DNA of 64,000 nucleotides. It comes from Massilia sp. W12 (GTDB taxonomy: Bacteria > Pseudomonadota > Gammaproteobacteria > Burkholderiales > Burkholderiaceae_D). Of the stretch, positions 28,401 through 36,954 are shown one piece after another (positions within the stretch are counted from its first letter, which is position 1; each line of letters opens with the position of its first letter). The stretch is from assembly GCF_037300705.1 (NCBI RefSeq), contig NZ_CP147776.1, positions 1,302,001 to 1,366,000 on the forward strand, read 5' to 3'. A program made the translations under genes and the position numbers. The notes below the pieces were generated by a model. It ran no database searches. It was given only the letters and a program-made list of their open reading frames with translations, and had not been told where the DNA came from.

Positions 28401-30981
28401 AATCTGTCACACTGACACAGGCGGAGCGCAAACGCGCTATCGCTACAACAATCTGCAATTGCCGGTTGAGCGGATTGATGCGCTGGGGCAGCGCATGCGT
28501 TACGGCTATGACGCCATGGGGCGTTTGAGCATGCTGGAAAACGCCAACGGCGAGCGCTGCAGCTTTGCCTACAACCGGCAAGGCTGGCTGATCCGCGAAA
28601 CCGGCTTTGACGCTAAAGTGACAGAATACCAATACGACGCGGCGGGCCGGCTGCAAAGCAGCGCCAGCGCCGGCGCGCAAACGCACTATGTGCGCGATGC
28701 GCTGGGCCGCATCTTAGCGCGCAACAGCGCGGATGACACGGTGCGCTTTGATTGGGATGCGCTGGGACGGCTCACCGCCGTGGAAAACCGGCACGCCAGC
28801 ATGCGCATGCGTTATGACGCGCTCGGACGCCTGCTGGAAGAGCGGCAGCTGCTGCGCCTGCCAACAGAGATCCGCAGCGCGATGCAAACCCTGCATGCGC
28901 AAGCGGCAGCGCAAAATAATCAGCAAAACAATCAGCAAAACAATCAGCACGCTAACCAGCACGCCAGCGCAGCCGCCGCCGCCAGCGCAGCCAGCCAAGA
29001 CCATGACGAACTGCCGCACAGCATCGCGCTGCTGACGCGCCACGAATACGACGCCTTAGGCAACCGCACCGCCAGCGTGCTGCCAAACGGGCGGCGGCTG
29101 GACTGGCTGCGCTATGGTTCCGGACACTGGCACGGCGCCCTGTGGCAGGGACAGGAAATCGCCCACATCGAGCGCGACGCGCTGCACCGGGAAGTGCGGC
29201 GCAACATCGGCTACCGCCGTGGCGCACAGCAAAACAGCCGTGGCATTGAACTGGAAAAACACTACGACGCACAATCGCGCCTGTCCCGCTTCGCACTGTA
29301 CAGCGCACATAGCCAGCAAAGCCGCAGCTATGAATACGACCGCGCCGGCCACCTGCAGCGCATCACAGACAGCCGGCGCGGTTTGCAAGAATACCGCTAC
29401 GACCCGCTGGGCCAATTGCTGCAAGCCACGCAAAGCGGCCACACCGAACGCTTCGCCTTCGACCCGGCAGGCAATTTACTGCAAGAAGGCAGCGCCAATC
29501 AGCCCAACGCAGCGCCAAACACCGGGACAAACACCGGGCCAAACGCAGCGCAAATCAGCGCGCCGCCCGGCCTGGGCCGGCTGACCCACAATCTGCTGCA
29601 ACAATGGGGCGGCTGCCGTTACGCCTACGACAAACAGGGCAATATGATCAAACGCAGCCTGCAGCATGGCAGCCTGGAAGATCAGAGCGAATATGCATGG
29701 GACGCACAGCAATGTTTAAGCAGCATGCAGCGCAGCTACGCCGGACGGCGCTACCGCGCGCATTATGTGTATGACGCCTTCCAGCGCCGCATCGCCAAAT
29801 ACGTACACAGCGCGCGCCACGACGCGCAAGGCCGGCTGCAGGAAGAAGGGGCGGAACTGTATTACTTTGTCTGGGATGGCGACGTACTGCAGCAGGAAAT
29901 CCGCTTCACCCAGCACCTGCCGGGACAGCCGGCCATGCACAGCGCCAACCATAGCGGCCGGCACAGCGCCAGAGATTACGACAGCGCCGACCTGCCAAGC
30001 CCGCACGCCACCCGTCCCCTGCCGGCGGGACAGGGGGAATGCACCACCTATCTGTACGAAGCGGACAGTTTCGTGCCGATGGCGCGCACAGTGAGCCGGC
30101 ACGAACAGGAGGAATTCGCCGCCAGCGCAGTGTATCTGCCGCCGGCGCCAGGCTGGGCCAGCGCACGCGATCAGCTGGCGCAAGCGCAAGCCTGTGACAG
30201 CCATTGCCAGGCCCTGCAACACGCGCGGGAAGAATGGCGGCACCACCAAATCCAGGCGATCAGAGAAGAACGCGCGGCGCGCCTGGCGGCGCAAGACGCA
30301 CAACTCTACTACCACTGCGACCACATCGGCGCCCCGCTGGAGCTGTTGGACGAAGACGGCATCGCACAATGGTCAGCGCGCCGCCTGAGCTGGGGCAAGC
30401 TGCACGACATCCAGGACAAACACGCCAGCCAGCCTTTGCGCTTCCAGGGGCAATATTTCGATGCGGAAAGCGGTTTGCATTACAACCGCTATCGTTATTA
30501 CGACCCGGAAGTGGGAAGGTTTGTTTCGCAGGATCCGATTGGGTTATTGGGTGGGGAGAATCTTTACCAATATGCGGAAAATCCGATTGATTGGATTGAT
30601 CCATGGGGCCTGTCAAAGTTAAGAAGCGCTAAGACTATTAGATATAGTCAAAATAGCATTGGGCGTAATTTTTCGGATGATTCAGATTGCGTCAATAGCT
30701 TAATATATCAATTAAAAGCAGAGCCAGGCTTTGCAAAAGAAATTGAGCCAATTAGGCTGATACGATTTAAAGATTTATCAAATGATGTACAGAAGAAGCT
30801 GATAGAAGGTGGTGCTAAACCAAATATGATTTTCTCATTGGATAATAGGCGATTGTATGCGGCAAAAATGGCAAAAGTCAAGGTAAATACGAGGTGGGCA
30901 ACAAGAGACGAGATTGAACGGTTTGCTCATATTAAACGATTTTCAACAACGAATGGAGGTAAATCAGCATGTCCGAAATAA
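25429..30981 (+). CDS. RHS polymorphic toxin 3, ParB-like tip
   Basis: 1850 residues; same start and domain order as RHS2 (DUF4150, helical and Gly/Ala regions, Pro/Lys linker, YD repeats, core to DPIGL). The tip begins after WIDPWGL and reads RSAKTIRYSQNSIGRNFSDD, then EIEPIRLIRF, then FSLDNRRLYAAKMA and a C-terminal TTNGGKS. The pattern PI-R..., then LDNRRL-x-A recalls the ParB/sulfiredoxin fold, and tips of this pattern (IRYSQ..., LDNRRL) recur in RHS proteins; a nuclease or related activity is possible but unproven. The shaft differs from RHS2 at a handful of residues (GALWQ for GTMWQ, EGS for EDS). Overlaps the immunity-like gene by 13 bases. Confidence 0.95.
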   Translation: MAKETVTQSSRFFCVSLVPDFCKTPVGPATPPLPYTIKGEFKQTSKPSKTLKTHSEPVFLHNTSVIPTVTGDEPGVAKGVKSNTVGKRVESLRFSSSYGANNTKTIEVGHMVWMNDRNTVGQIQERGAQPAKPTQADWTVKFQQGFKQTEQKVTQKLQDLSKQVNQKVKASSNALLDQGASILQSIHQKAENVRISLQPLAREWQNGKSQAFHAFGQDAMDTGGKIGVGSAALGVAGLGVGATGIGAPVAVVMEGGAAAGGVVAAGVGGTGAVVDSGATLLDDAANFILNGKTPDLVASAKQIGSNALQLLPIAKLRGLAGKLLPKGAAKAPKPGAPAPKPPAKPPKPPAKDPPANRSGRDGGKIKPGKKPKQDKPKDECPKNCATGGANPRPVKSRRPVHFGTGEEILYQTDFVTRGSLGLEWTRCYRSGSAAQDWGVLGARWSLPYSASLSISRRGIVYHDASGRALRLPRIAVGERHAVPGEGFTLERSSETECILHWQDGSQDRFTRGPDGWLPHGHDGVNAMLRPGAPLAVRSYHLNRHQAANGQGYRVLRDFAAAPGAAMLEVQGDDGTVLRAVRSQSAAQHSPHSQPVIGEVWQLFEDGAAQCMARYEYGTEDWACAAPPPGFAPLADSWPGGEEQVAQHAPALANQGLPHPAFLQLPPRLNLTAQRNALDARREYAYRLHLLQRYTDYLGHGFTLEWISLEALRASWRRDLSSMTPEQCAAWQAECAAHAPIRLSSSQQARAIVSGAEDGAERVQIRYLDEDSTEVTEADGSRHLYYFNDAWLVTAYQAWQPGMQDEPERPVQLGKRRWSREGWLLSESDANGHTEQYSYDAHGNLIEQIDACGARTRIEYDAGNRPIRIQDALGGETRMEWDAGGQLLRHIDALGHCTAYAWDAQGRLNGVQDARGGQTRLQYDAAGRLIRHTDCSQRSTEYSYDRSGNLLRQTDAMGQSTNYRYDALGRLLQVMYPDGLSETLEWDAADNLICHTDTGGAQTRYRYNNLQLPVERIDALGQRMRYGYDAMGRLSMLENANGERCSFAYNRQGWLIRETGFDAKVTEYQYDAAGRLQSSASAGAQTHYVRDALGRILARNSADDTVRFDWDALGRLTAVENRHASMRMRYDALGRLLEERQLLRLPTEIRSAMQTLHAQAAAQNNQQNNQQNNQHANQHASAAAAASAASQDHDELPHSIALLTRHEYDALGNRTASVLPNGRRLDWLRYGSGHWHGALWQGQEIAHIERDALHREVRRNIGYRRGAQQNSRGIELEKHYDAQSRLSRFALYSAHSQQSRSYEYDRAGHLQRITDSRRGLQEYRYDPLGQLLQATQSGHTERFAFDPAGNLLQEGSANQPNAAPNTGTNTGPNAAQISAPPGLGRLTHNLLQQWGGCRYAYDKQGNMIKRSLQHGSLEDQSEYAWDAQQCLSSMQRSYAGRRYRAHYVYDAFQRRIAKYVHSARHDAQGRLQEEGAELYYFVWDGDVLQQEIRFTQHLPGQPAMHSANHSGRHSARDYDSADLPSPHATRPLPAGQGECTTYLYEADSFVPMARTVSRHEQEEFAASAVYLPPAPGWASARDQLAQAQACDSHCQALQHAREEWRHHQIQAIREERAARLAAQDAQLYYHCDHIGAPLELLDEDGIAQWSARRLSWGKLHDIQDKHASQPLRFQGQYFDAESGLHYNRYRYYDPEVGRFVSQDPIGLLGGENLYQYAENPIDWIDPWGLSKLRSAKTIRYSQNSIGRNFSDDSDCVNSLIYQLKAEPGFAKEIEPIRLIRFKDLSNDVQKKLIEGGAKPNMIFSLDNRRLYAAKMAKVKVNTRWATRDEIERFAHIKRFSTTNGGKSACPK

Positions 30982-31346
30982 AATGTCTTAATATAAACAC
31001 ACCATTTGGAGTGGCACGGACTAGAGAGGCATATACTTTGAAAGAGGTATTGTTTGAGCCTAGAATTAGGAGTTTGACATTGAGATTTAATGTTGCTGTG
31101 CAGCCAGAAAAAGCAGCCCCTCAACGACATGAACTAGCCGTTCGATTTAATTCTGTTCATTATTTTGAAAGTATGGATTATGATGATGGAGAGTATTCTT
31201 ATAGCAAGTACTCGAACTCTTGCTTTGATGAGTTGTTGCCAACTCTGTCTAAAAAAAAGGGGAAAAATACATATATAATATGGTTTTACGATAATGCTTT
31301 CAGGATTGATGCGGGTGGATATTCATTTTTAATACAAGAAACTTGA
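30969..31346 (+). CDS. Probable immunity protein for RHS3 tip
   Basis: 125 residues; ATG at 30969 has GGAGG nine bases upstream and overlaps the RHS3 stop by 13 bases. Beta-rich, soluble, no recognised family (MSEIKCLNINTPFGVARTRE, later TYIIWFYDNAFRIDAGGYSF). Low G+C like the tip. Role as immunity protein inferred from position and overlap. Confidence 0.7.
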   Translation: MSEIKCLNINTPFGVARTREAYTLKEVLFEPRIRSLTLRFNVAVQPEKAAPQRHELAVRFNSVHYFESMDYDDGEYSYSKYSNSCFDELLPTLSKKKGKNTYIIWFYDNAFRIDAGGYSFLIQET

Positions 31347-31351
31347 AAGAA

Positions 31352-31861
31352 CCAGGCTAAACACGCCAACCAGCCTTTGCGTTTCCAGGGGGGCAATATT
31401 TCGACGCGGAAAGCGGCTTGTATTACAACCGCTATCGGTATTACGACCCGGAAGTGGGAAGGTTTTTTTCGCAGGATTCGATTGGGTTATTGGGTGGGGA
31501 GAATCTTTACCAATATGGGCCGAATGCGGAGGGTTGGGTTGATCCGTTGGGGGTGGCTAGGAAGAGTGCAAACTATTTCCATGGTAAAAAACAAAAATAT
31601 GAAAATCCAGGCCATCACGATCCTTCATCTGGAAAATTTAGAGGCGGTGGTATTGGGAAAACTGCACTATTGCCATGTCACCATAAGAAATTAGCTAAAC
31701 ATGCTATCCCAGATAGTAATGGTGTGGATTGGTATTCCATTGACAATAAAGGGGTGATACATCGCTTCGGAAATAGCAATGATGGGAAGATGCATTGGAA
31801 TGGGGACTCTGTACAGGGACGTGGAATTGTTGTGCCGCCAGAAGTTAAGAAAAGGCTGTAG
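31352..31861 (+). pseudogene. Displaced RHS tip module A (frameshifted core scar + toxin)
   Basis: About 200 bases of RHS-core sequence (from 31352) precede a tip. The core scar has six G at 31388-31393 where intact RHS genes have four, breaking the frame; reading resumes at 31418 ([20 protein letters not shown]) through DPLGV. The tip contains [36 protein letters not shown] and HWNG, a well-known polymorphic-toxin pattern (PGxHDP ... HRF ... HWNG), probably a nuclease-like toxin. No N-terminal delivery region, so not a working RHS on its own. Followed after 44 bases by an immunity-like gene. Confidence 0.75.
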
Positions 31862-31905
31862 AGTATTTATAAAGATGGAAAAGCAGTGCCTACGGAGTGC
31901 TAATT

Positions 31906-32427
31906 ATGGAAAATGTTAATTTTGATTTTCATATAGAGACTGGGGTTGAATGGAATTCGGCATGCTGCAGAATGCAATTGTTGCTTTCCGACGCTAAGTG
32001 GAAGATTGGCGAAATTGAAAGTTCTGTGCTCTGTAGATTGATGTTGGCTTCGGTGAATTTTTTTCTGGAAACAATAAAAAAGCAGATGGACTATTCTGAA
32101 ATATATCAGAATATGACAAGTTCTCTTCCAGCCAATAAGGTGATAGAAGGATTGTATTCAGCGCAATGGGAGGATGAAGAGTTTTCATGTGGATCAGTAA
32201 TTTTTACCAAGGAAATAGCAATAACTCTAAATGCGCTTCCAATGACTGTGGAAACGTTTGACGGAGAGATTGCTTATATTATTTATTCTAGGGACACTGA
32301 AAGTGGTAGATTGATTTGGAGAGACTACGATAGTCGTAGTATTAATGAATGTCTAATCGATTTTAATCAATACATTAGTATGTGGGAAGAAGTTAGGGTG
32401 AAACTTGAAAGTAAGGCATTGATTTGA
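31906..32427 (+). CDS. Probable immunity protein of module A
   Basis: 173 residues; ATG at 31906 with GGAG eight bases upstream (a GTG at 31897 overlaps that site and is rejected). Acidic, soluble, A+T-rich. The sequence (NVNFDFHIETGVEWNSACCR, later IIYSRDTESGRLIWRDYDSR) is not recognised. Placed directly after the module A tip and before the core scar of module B, so immunity to tip A is the natural reading. Confidence 0.65.
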   Translation: MENVNFDFHIETGVEWNSACCRMQLLLSDAKWKIGEIESSVLCRLMLASVNFFLETIKKQMDYSEIYQNMTSSLPANKVIEGLYSAQWEDEEFSCGSVIFTKEIAITLNALPMTVETFDGEIAYIIYSRDTESGRLIWRDYDSRSINECLIDFNQYISMWEEVRVKLESKALI

Positions 32428-32433
32428 TAGTTT

Positions 32434-33085
32434 GGAATTGGTCGAAGATCATGCGTCTCACTGGTCAGCGCGCCTGACTGGGCAAGCTGCACGACATCCA
32501 GGACAAACACGACAGCCAGCCATTGCGTTTTTGATGGTAATATTTCGACGCGGAAAGCGGCTTGCATTACAACCGCTATCGGTATTGCGACCCAGAAGCG
32601 GGAAGGTTTGTTTCGCAGGATCCGATTGGGTTATTGGGTTGGGAGAATCTTTACCAATGTGGGCCGAATGCGGAGGAGTGGGTTGATCCGTTGGGGTTGA
32701 ATAGGTTAACACCTTCTCAGTTGGCAAAAAAAATCCAGGAAATTAAATCCAGCATCGATATTGCTGTGTGTAACTTCCAAGATGTGGATGCTGTTTTTTT
32801 GGTGCTTTCCCTAATGCATTAAAGTCACCTGGGGCAGGTGACAAGCCAGAGACTAAAACTGATCGAGATAAAATGAATTTCAAAAAATTAAGGAAAACAG
32901 CTGGGGTGCCGGTATTCCATAATGATTATAAATTTAGATCTGGTGGAAAAGTTTTATTTTGGCATGAAACTTTAGAGGATGAACATCCATGCAAGCATAC
33001 TGCACACATAAATATGTATGACAATGAGAAAGGACAAAGAGTGACGATTTACATTAATAATGCGTGCAAATCCAGGGGGGGATAA
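32434..33085 (+). pseudogene. Displaced RHS tip module B (frameshift at T7)
   Basis: A degraded core scar from about 32434, with a lesion TTTTTGATGGTAATATTT (32528-32545) replacing the normal CTTCCAGGGGCAATATTT, leads to [13 protein letters not shown] and VDPLGL. The tip starts [18 protein letters not shown] and then stops early in that frame. One extra T in the T7 run at 32794-32800 would join it to the next frame, which reads [20 protein letters not shown] and on to FKKLRKTAGVPVFHNDYKF and a C-terminal HINMYDNEKGQRVTIYIN. So a single-base deletion splits one toxin of about 125 residues. Toxin family not recognised. Confidence 0.7.
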
Positions 33086-33396
33086 TGAATGAACTGAGTA
33101 TTGAAAATTTGGAGAAAAATATAAGGGCAGGAAAGATTTTAAAATACTTCACTGATATTTTTCAGAATAACGAGCAAATTACATTTGAGTTGTATATTTC
33201 TTTTTTAAAAAACAATGGAAAATTTCAGGTGAACTGCTACAAATTCAAGGAAGAATTTTGTGATGTACCGGATTTTTATATTCTTAACTACAACGGGGTG
33301 TTTTGTAATTTTGAGGATGTGGTCTTATATCTTACCCAAGAATTAAATGTAGATGAGCAGATATTGAGAGACGCGAGAAATCTTAAAAATAAGTGA
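33085..33396 (+). CDS. Probable immunity protein of module B
   Basis: 103 residues; ATG at 33085 overlaps the toxin B stop by one base (TAATG) with a run of seven G just upstream serving as ribosome site. Begins MNELSIENLEKNIRAGKILK. Soluble, acidic, A+T-rich, no recognised family. Immunity role from position. Confidence 0.65.
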   Translation: MNELSIENLEKNIRAGKILKYFTDIFQNNEQITFELYISFLKNNGKFQVNCYKFKEEFCDVPDFYILNYNGVFCNFEDVVLYLTQELNVDEQILRDARNLKNK

Positions 33397-33520
33397 GAAA
33401 CATTGCTCTATTTGGTTGTGCAAAATACAAAACATGATGCAAAACGCCACGCCCGCAAAATCAAACTGCTCGATATCCCTGAGTAGCCCTGTCCCCCTTG
33501 GCAAAACGACAGTGGCTTGG

Positions 33521-34147
33521 GCCAAGGGAAGAATGGCGGAGCCACCAAATCCAGGCGATCAGAGAAGAACGTGCGGCGCGCCTGGCGGCGCAAGACGCAC
33601 AACTCTACTACCACTGCGACCACATCGGCGTCCCGCTGGAGCTGCTGGACGAAGATGGCATCGCACAATGGTCAGCACGCCGCCTGAGCTGGGGCAAGCT
33701 GCACGACATCCAGGACAAACACGCCAGCCAGCTTTTGCGTTTTTGATGGTAATATTTAGACGCGGAAAGCGGCTTGCATTACAACCGCTATCGGTATTTC
33801 GACCCGGAAGTGGGAAGGTTTGTTTCGAAGAATCCGATTGGGTTAGATGGCGGGATTAATTTGTATCAATACAGCATCCTGTGCAATGGATTGATCCATT
33901 AGGGTTGGCCAAGAAAAAAGGAAAAGAATCAACTTCAGGATCATTAGATTCTAAAGATGGCTGTGGTGAGTTGGTTCGGATGCGTCATTATACAAGTGTG
34001 AGTAAGGCTAAAAAAATTATGGAGATTGGAATGATCTTGCCTGGTGAGCATTTTAGGGTTTATTTGGAACATCATCTCATTATCATGGGAAATCAGGAAC
34101 ACATCATTGCTATGATTCAGAGGAAAAATGAAAACTCTTTTTTTTGA
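33521..34147 (+). pseudogene. Displaced RHS tip module C (ART/HYD1-like tip, multiple lesions)
   Basis: The core scar starts near 33521 (EEWRSHQIQAIREERAARLA) and carries the same TTTTTGATGGTAATATTT lesion as module B (33740-33757), an in-frame stop, and a one-base deletion near 33874 just before the WIDPLGL motif. The tip then reads LVRMRHYTSVSKAKKIMEIG and ILPGEHFRVYLEHH. HYTS ... I ... G ... VYL resembles the HYD1-type ADP-ribosyltransferase toxins; the match is short, so this is tentative. The end overlaps the next gene by 20 bases. Not expressible as an RHS protein. Confidence 0.65.
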
Positions 34148-34814
34148 AGAATTGCTTAGTTACTTGGGGATTTCGAGATATTCCGTCATTACTGGTGAAA
34201 ATAAGTATTGCTCCTTGCTTGATAGACTCGAAATGGAGGGATATCCTTCTTTATTAATCGTAATCTCACAATGGTTTGATACTCCTTTAACTCTTATTCA
34301 AGAGAAAAAGGGGGCAGTCGGCAATTTGGGATATTCTGACTTAATAAAGGCATGTGTCAATAGGCTGACGATCTCCAGAGGTTCGAGAGTTTTTCTTATA
34401 GATGTTGTTGAAATCAATATCAGAAAACAGCGAGTTATTGATTTACTGGTCAAAAATGAGGAGACTTTTGGGCGGCGTATTTTTCTGTTTTCAAATTTAA
34501 AAATGAGGAAACGAGATTGGATTGAGGAGAAGGTTGATAGTCTTCCTTTGCTTTTGATAGAATATTTTGATGAGCTGGATGGGCTAGTTCATCCCAATGG
34601 GGGTATTGATTCAGATGCGGCTTACATTTGTTGGCTTGAGTTTCAGAGGAAAATCTTCCGAGAAACAAATTTTTTCATAGCCTCAATTTTGTCAGAGAGG
34701 CGGGGTGTTAATGGTATTATTTGCAAAAATCTTACTGGTTTAGGTGATGATGAAAATGGTTTTTTAGATGATGATTGTAGATTACTTATTCCATGGAGAG
34801 GTTTTTGTGATTGA
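34128..34814 (+). CDS. Probable immunity protein of module C
   Basis: 228 residues; ATG at 34128 with AGAGGAAA upstream, overlapping tip C. Larger than the other immunity candidates, soluble, with a mixed helical/strand pattern (SLLIVISQWFDTPLTLIQEK, later RRIFLFSNLKMRKRDWIEEK). No family recognised. Intact although its toxin is degraded, which fits retention of protection against siblings. Confidence 0.65.
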   Translation: MKTLFFEELLSYLGISRYSVITGENKYCSLLDRLEMEGYPSLLIVISQWFDTPLTLIQEKKGAVGNLGYSDLIKACVNRLTISRGSRVFLIDVVEINIRKQRVIDLLVKNEETFGRRIFLFSNLKMRKRDWIEEKVDSLPLLLIEYFDELDGLVHPNGGIDSDAAYICWLEFQRKIFRETNFFIASILSERRGVNGIICKNLTGLGDDENGFLDDDCRLLIPWRGFCD

Positions 34815-34817
34815 GAT

Positions 34818-36485
34818 GTGAACGAGATGGAATGCCACACCGAACGCTTCGCCTTCGACCCGGCAGGCAATTTACTGCAAGAAGACAGCGCCAATCAGCC
34901 TAACGCCGCGCCAAACACCGGGCCAAACACCGGGACAAACACCGGGCCAAACACTGGGACAAACACCGGGACAAACACCGGGACAAACGCAGCGCAAATC
35001 AGCGCGCTGCCCGGCCTGGGCCGGCTGACCCACAATCTGCTGCAACAATGGGGCGGCTGCCGTTACGCCTACGACAAACAGGGCAATATGATCAAACGCA
35101 GCCTGCAGCATGGCAGCCTGGAAGATCAGAGCGAATATGCATGGGACGCACAGCAATGTTTAAGCAGCATGCAGCGCAGCTACGCCGGACGGCGCTACCG
35201 CGCGCATTATGTGTATGACGCCTTCCAGCGCCGCATCGCCAAATACGTACACAGCGCGCGCCACGACGCGCAAGGCCGGCTGCAGGAAGAAGGGGCGGAA
35301 CTGTATTACTTTGTCTGGGATGGCGACGTATTGCAGCAGGAAATCCGCTTCACCCAGCACCTGCCGGGGCAGCCGGCCATGCACAGCGCCAACCATAGCG
35401 CCCGGCACAGCGCCAGAGATTACGACAGCGCCGACCTGCCAAGCCCGCACGCCACCCGTCCCCTGCTGGCGGGACAGGGGGAATGCACCACCTATCTGTA
35501 CGAAGCGGACAGTTTCGTGCCGATGGCGCGCACAGTGAGCCGGCACGAACAGGAAGAATTCGCCGCCAGCGCAGTGTATCTGCCGCCGGCGCCAGGCTGG
35601 GCCAGCGCACGCGACCAGCTGGCGCAAGCGCAAGCCTGTGACAGCCATTGCCAGGCCCTGCAACACGCGCGGGAAGAATGGCGGCACCACCAAATCCAGG
35701 CGATCAGAGAAGAACGCGCGGCGCGCCTGGCGGCGCAAGACGCACAACTCTACTACCACTGCGACCACATCGGCGCCCCGCTGGAGCTGTTGGACGAAGA
35801 CGGCATCGCACAATGGTCAGCGCGCCGCCTGAGCTGGGGCAAGCTGCACGACATCCAGGACAAACACGCCAGCCAGCCTTTGCGCTTCCAGGGGCAATAT
35901 TTCGACGCGGAAAGCGGTTTGCATTACAACCGCTATCGGTATTACGACCCGGAAGTGGGAAGGTTTGTTTCGCAGGATCCGATTGGGTTGCAAGGAGATA
36001 GCAATATTTATCGCTATGCGGCTAATCCTGTTTCGTGGATTGATCCGCTGGGATTGGCTGGCCACCGTTGCGCTGATGATGCCGCTCGGGAAGCATTGAT
36101 TCAGGCTAATGCAAAGTCGATTGCAAAAAATAAGGAATATGGAGGACTTATTTACAAAAATGGAAATAAGTATTTTGCAACGAATCCTATACAAGGTACA
36201 GGGCGTACTTTCTCACCGAAGAGTGCATTTAAATATGTGCCTAAAGGGGCGCAAGTAGTAGGTGATTATCATACGCATGGGGATTATTCAGTGAAAGGGT
36301 TAAATGGCAAGACGGTGAGAACTGGTGATCCTAATAATGATGATTGGGATAGTGATAATTTTTCTAGATCAGATAGGAAAATTCACATGGATGCATGTGA
36401 AAGATTTTCAAAACATAGATCATATTTGGGGACGCCAAGTGGTAAATTTTTTGTCTTAGATAATGGAGTTGTACATGGTTTTTGA
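34818..36485 (+). CDS. Orphan RHS C-terminal cassette D with JAMM/DUF4329-like tip
   Basis: 555 residues open from GTG 34818 or ATG 34827. It lacks the DUF4150 region and most YD repeats; homology with the full RHS genes begins at CHTERFAFDPAGN and runs without break through the core to DPIGL. The tip is the same family as RHS1: EYGGLIY, GDYHTHGDYS and FSRSD, about three-quarters identical to it by eye. As there is no delivery domain it is best read as a recombination donor that could replace the tip of a full RHS gene by crossing over in the near-identical core. It starts only 3 bases after the stop of the previous immunity gene. Confidence 0.8.
   Translation: MNEMECHTERFAFDPAGNLLQEDSANQPNAAPNTGPNTGTNTGPNTGTNTGTNTGTNAAQISALPGLGRLTHNLLQQWGGCRYAYDKQGNMIKRSLQHGSLEDQSEYAWDAQQCLSSMQRSYAGRRYRAHYVYDAFQRRIAKYVHSARHDAQGRLQEEGAELYYFVWDGDVLQQEIRFTQHLPGQPAMHSANHSARHSARDYDSADLPSPHATRPLLAGQGECTTYLYEADSFVPMARTVSRHEQEEFAASAVYLPPAPGWASARDQLAQAQACDSHCQALQHAREEWRHHQIQAIREERAARLAAQDAQLYYHCDHIGAPLELLDEDGIAQWSARRLSWGKLHDIQDKHASQPLRFQGQYFDAESGLHYNRYRYYDPEVGRFVSQDPIGLQGDSNIYRYAANPVSWIDPLGLAGHRCADDAAREALIQANAKSIAKNKEYGGLIYKNGNKYFATNPIQGTGRTFSPKSAFKYVPKGAQVVGDYHTHGDYSVKGLNGKTVRTGDPNNDDWDSDNFSRSDRKIHMDACERFSKHRSYLGTPSGKFFVLDNGVVHGF
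34914..34985 (+). repeat. Expanded 12-bp tandem repeat (NTGT/NTGP) in cassette D
   Basis: Six in-frame copies of AACACCGGGACA/CCA encode Asn-Thr-Gly-Thr/Pro. The three full RHS genes have only two copies at the same place (for example 3689-3712), so this is a length-variable repeat. Confidence 0.85.
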
Positions 36486-36858
36486 TGTGAGAAGATTTGA
36501 TTCTTATTGGGATATGCGAAAAGAATATGATGGGAGAGATATTCTTGAAGTTATTAATGGTGAACTTGATGTTGTAAATGGCGAGGATGGGATTTTTCTT
36601 AAAAATATCATTGAAAAAGGATACGACAATTTTTTAATTGATTGTGGCAAAAAAGCTAAAATTGAGAACTATACGGTTATGATTTGGAAATACCCGATAG
36701 ATTTTTTTTGTGAGATAGCTTTTGTTCCAAAAACAGAATGGTTAGATGGGTATGGATTTGAAGTGCCTAAACAAGGTGTGTGGCGAAATGGCCCTGGTAT
36801 TAGTTACTATTATGATTGGATGACATGGGAGCTGCAAAGGAAGGTGTGGATGAAATGA
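36475..36858 (+). CDS. Probable immunity protein of cassette D
   Basis: 127 residues from the ATG inside the last codons of cassette D (11-base overlap, as for RHS1). Paralogue of the protein at 5202-5588: both start MVFD, share FVPKTEWLDGYGFEVPK-like and WRNGPGISYYYD segments, and end in a basic tail. The N-terminal third is divergent, as expected if it sets specificity between two variants of the DUF4329-like tip. Confidence 0.75.
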   Translation: MVFDVRRFDSYWDMRKEYDGRDILEVINGELDVVNGEDGIFLKNIIEKGYDNFLIDCGKKAKIENYTVMIWKYPIDFFCEIAFVPKTEWLDGYGFEVPKQGVWRNGPGISYYYDWMTWELQRKVWMK

Positions 36859-36954
36859 TTTTAATATATTCGGTTTGTTAGGTACTGTCTTGATTTGAGG
36901 ATTGACTAATATCAATTATCCATTGATGATATTAAAAATTTTTAATTATTCTTG

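Larger units (their letters stand above)
23648..30561. repeat. 6.9-kb direct repeat, copy 2
   Basis: Second copy of 7650-14563 at constant offset 15998. It includes the 3' two-thirds or more of the XRE gene, both promoters, the LuxR-type gene and the whole RHS shaft. A short cluster of differences near 29091-29150 is the only conspicuous patch inside. Confidence 0.9.

Noticed and set aside
2-31346. A complete type VI secretion locus around the RHS genes
   Set aside because: DUF4150 implies type VI delivery, but no VgrG, Hcp, Eag chaperone or structural gene is present in the window.
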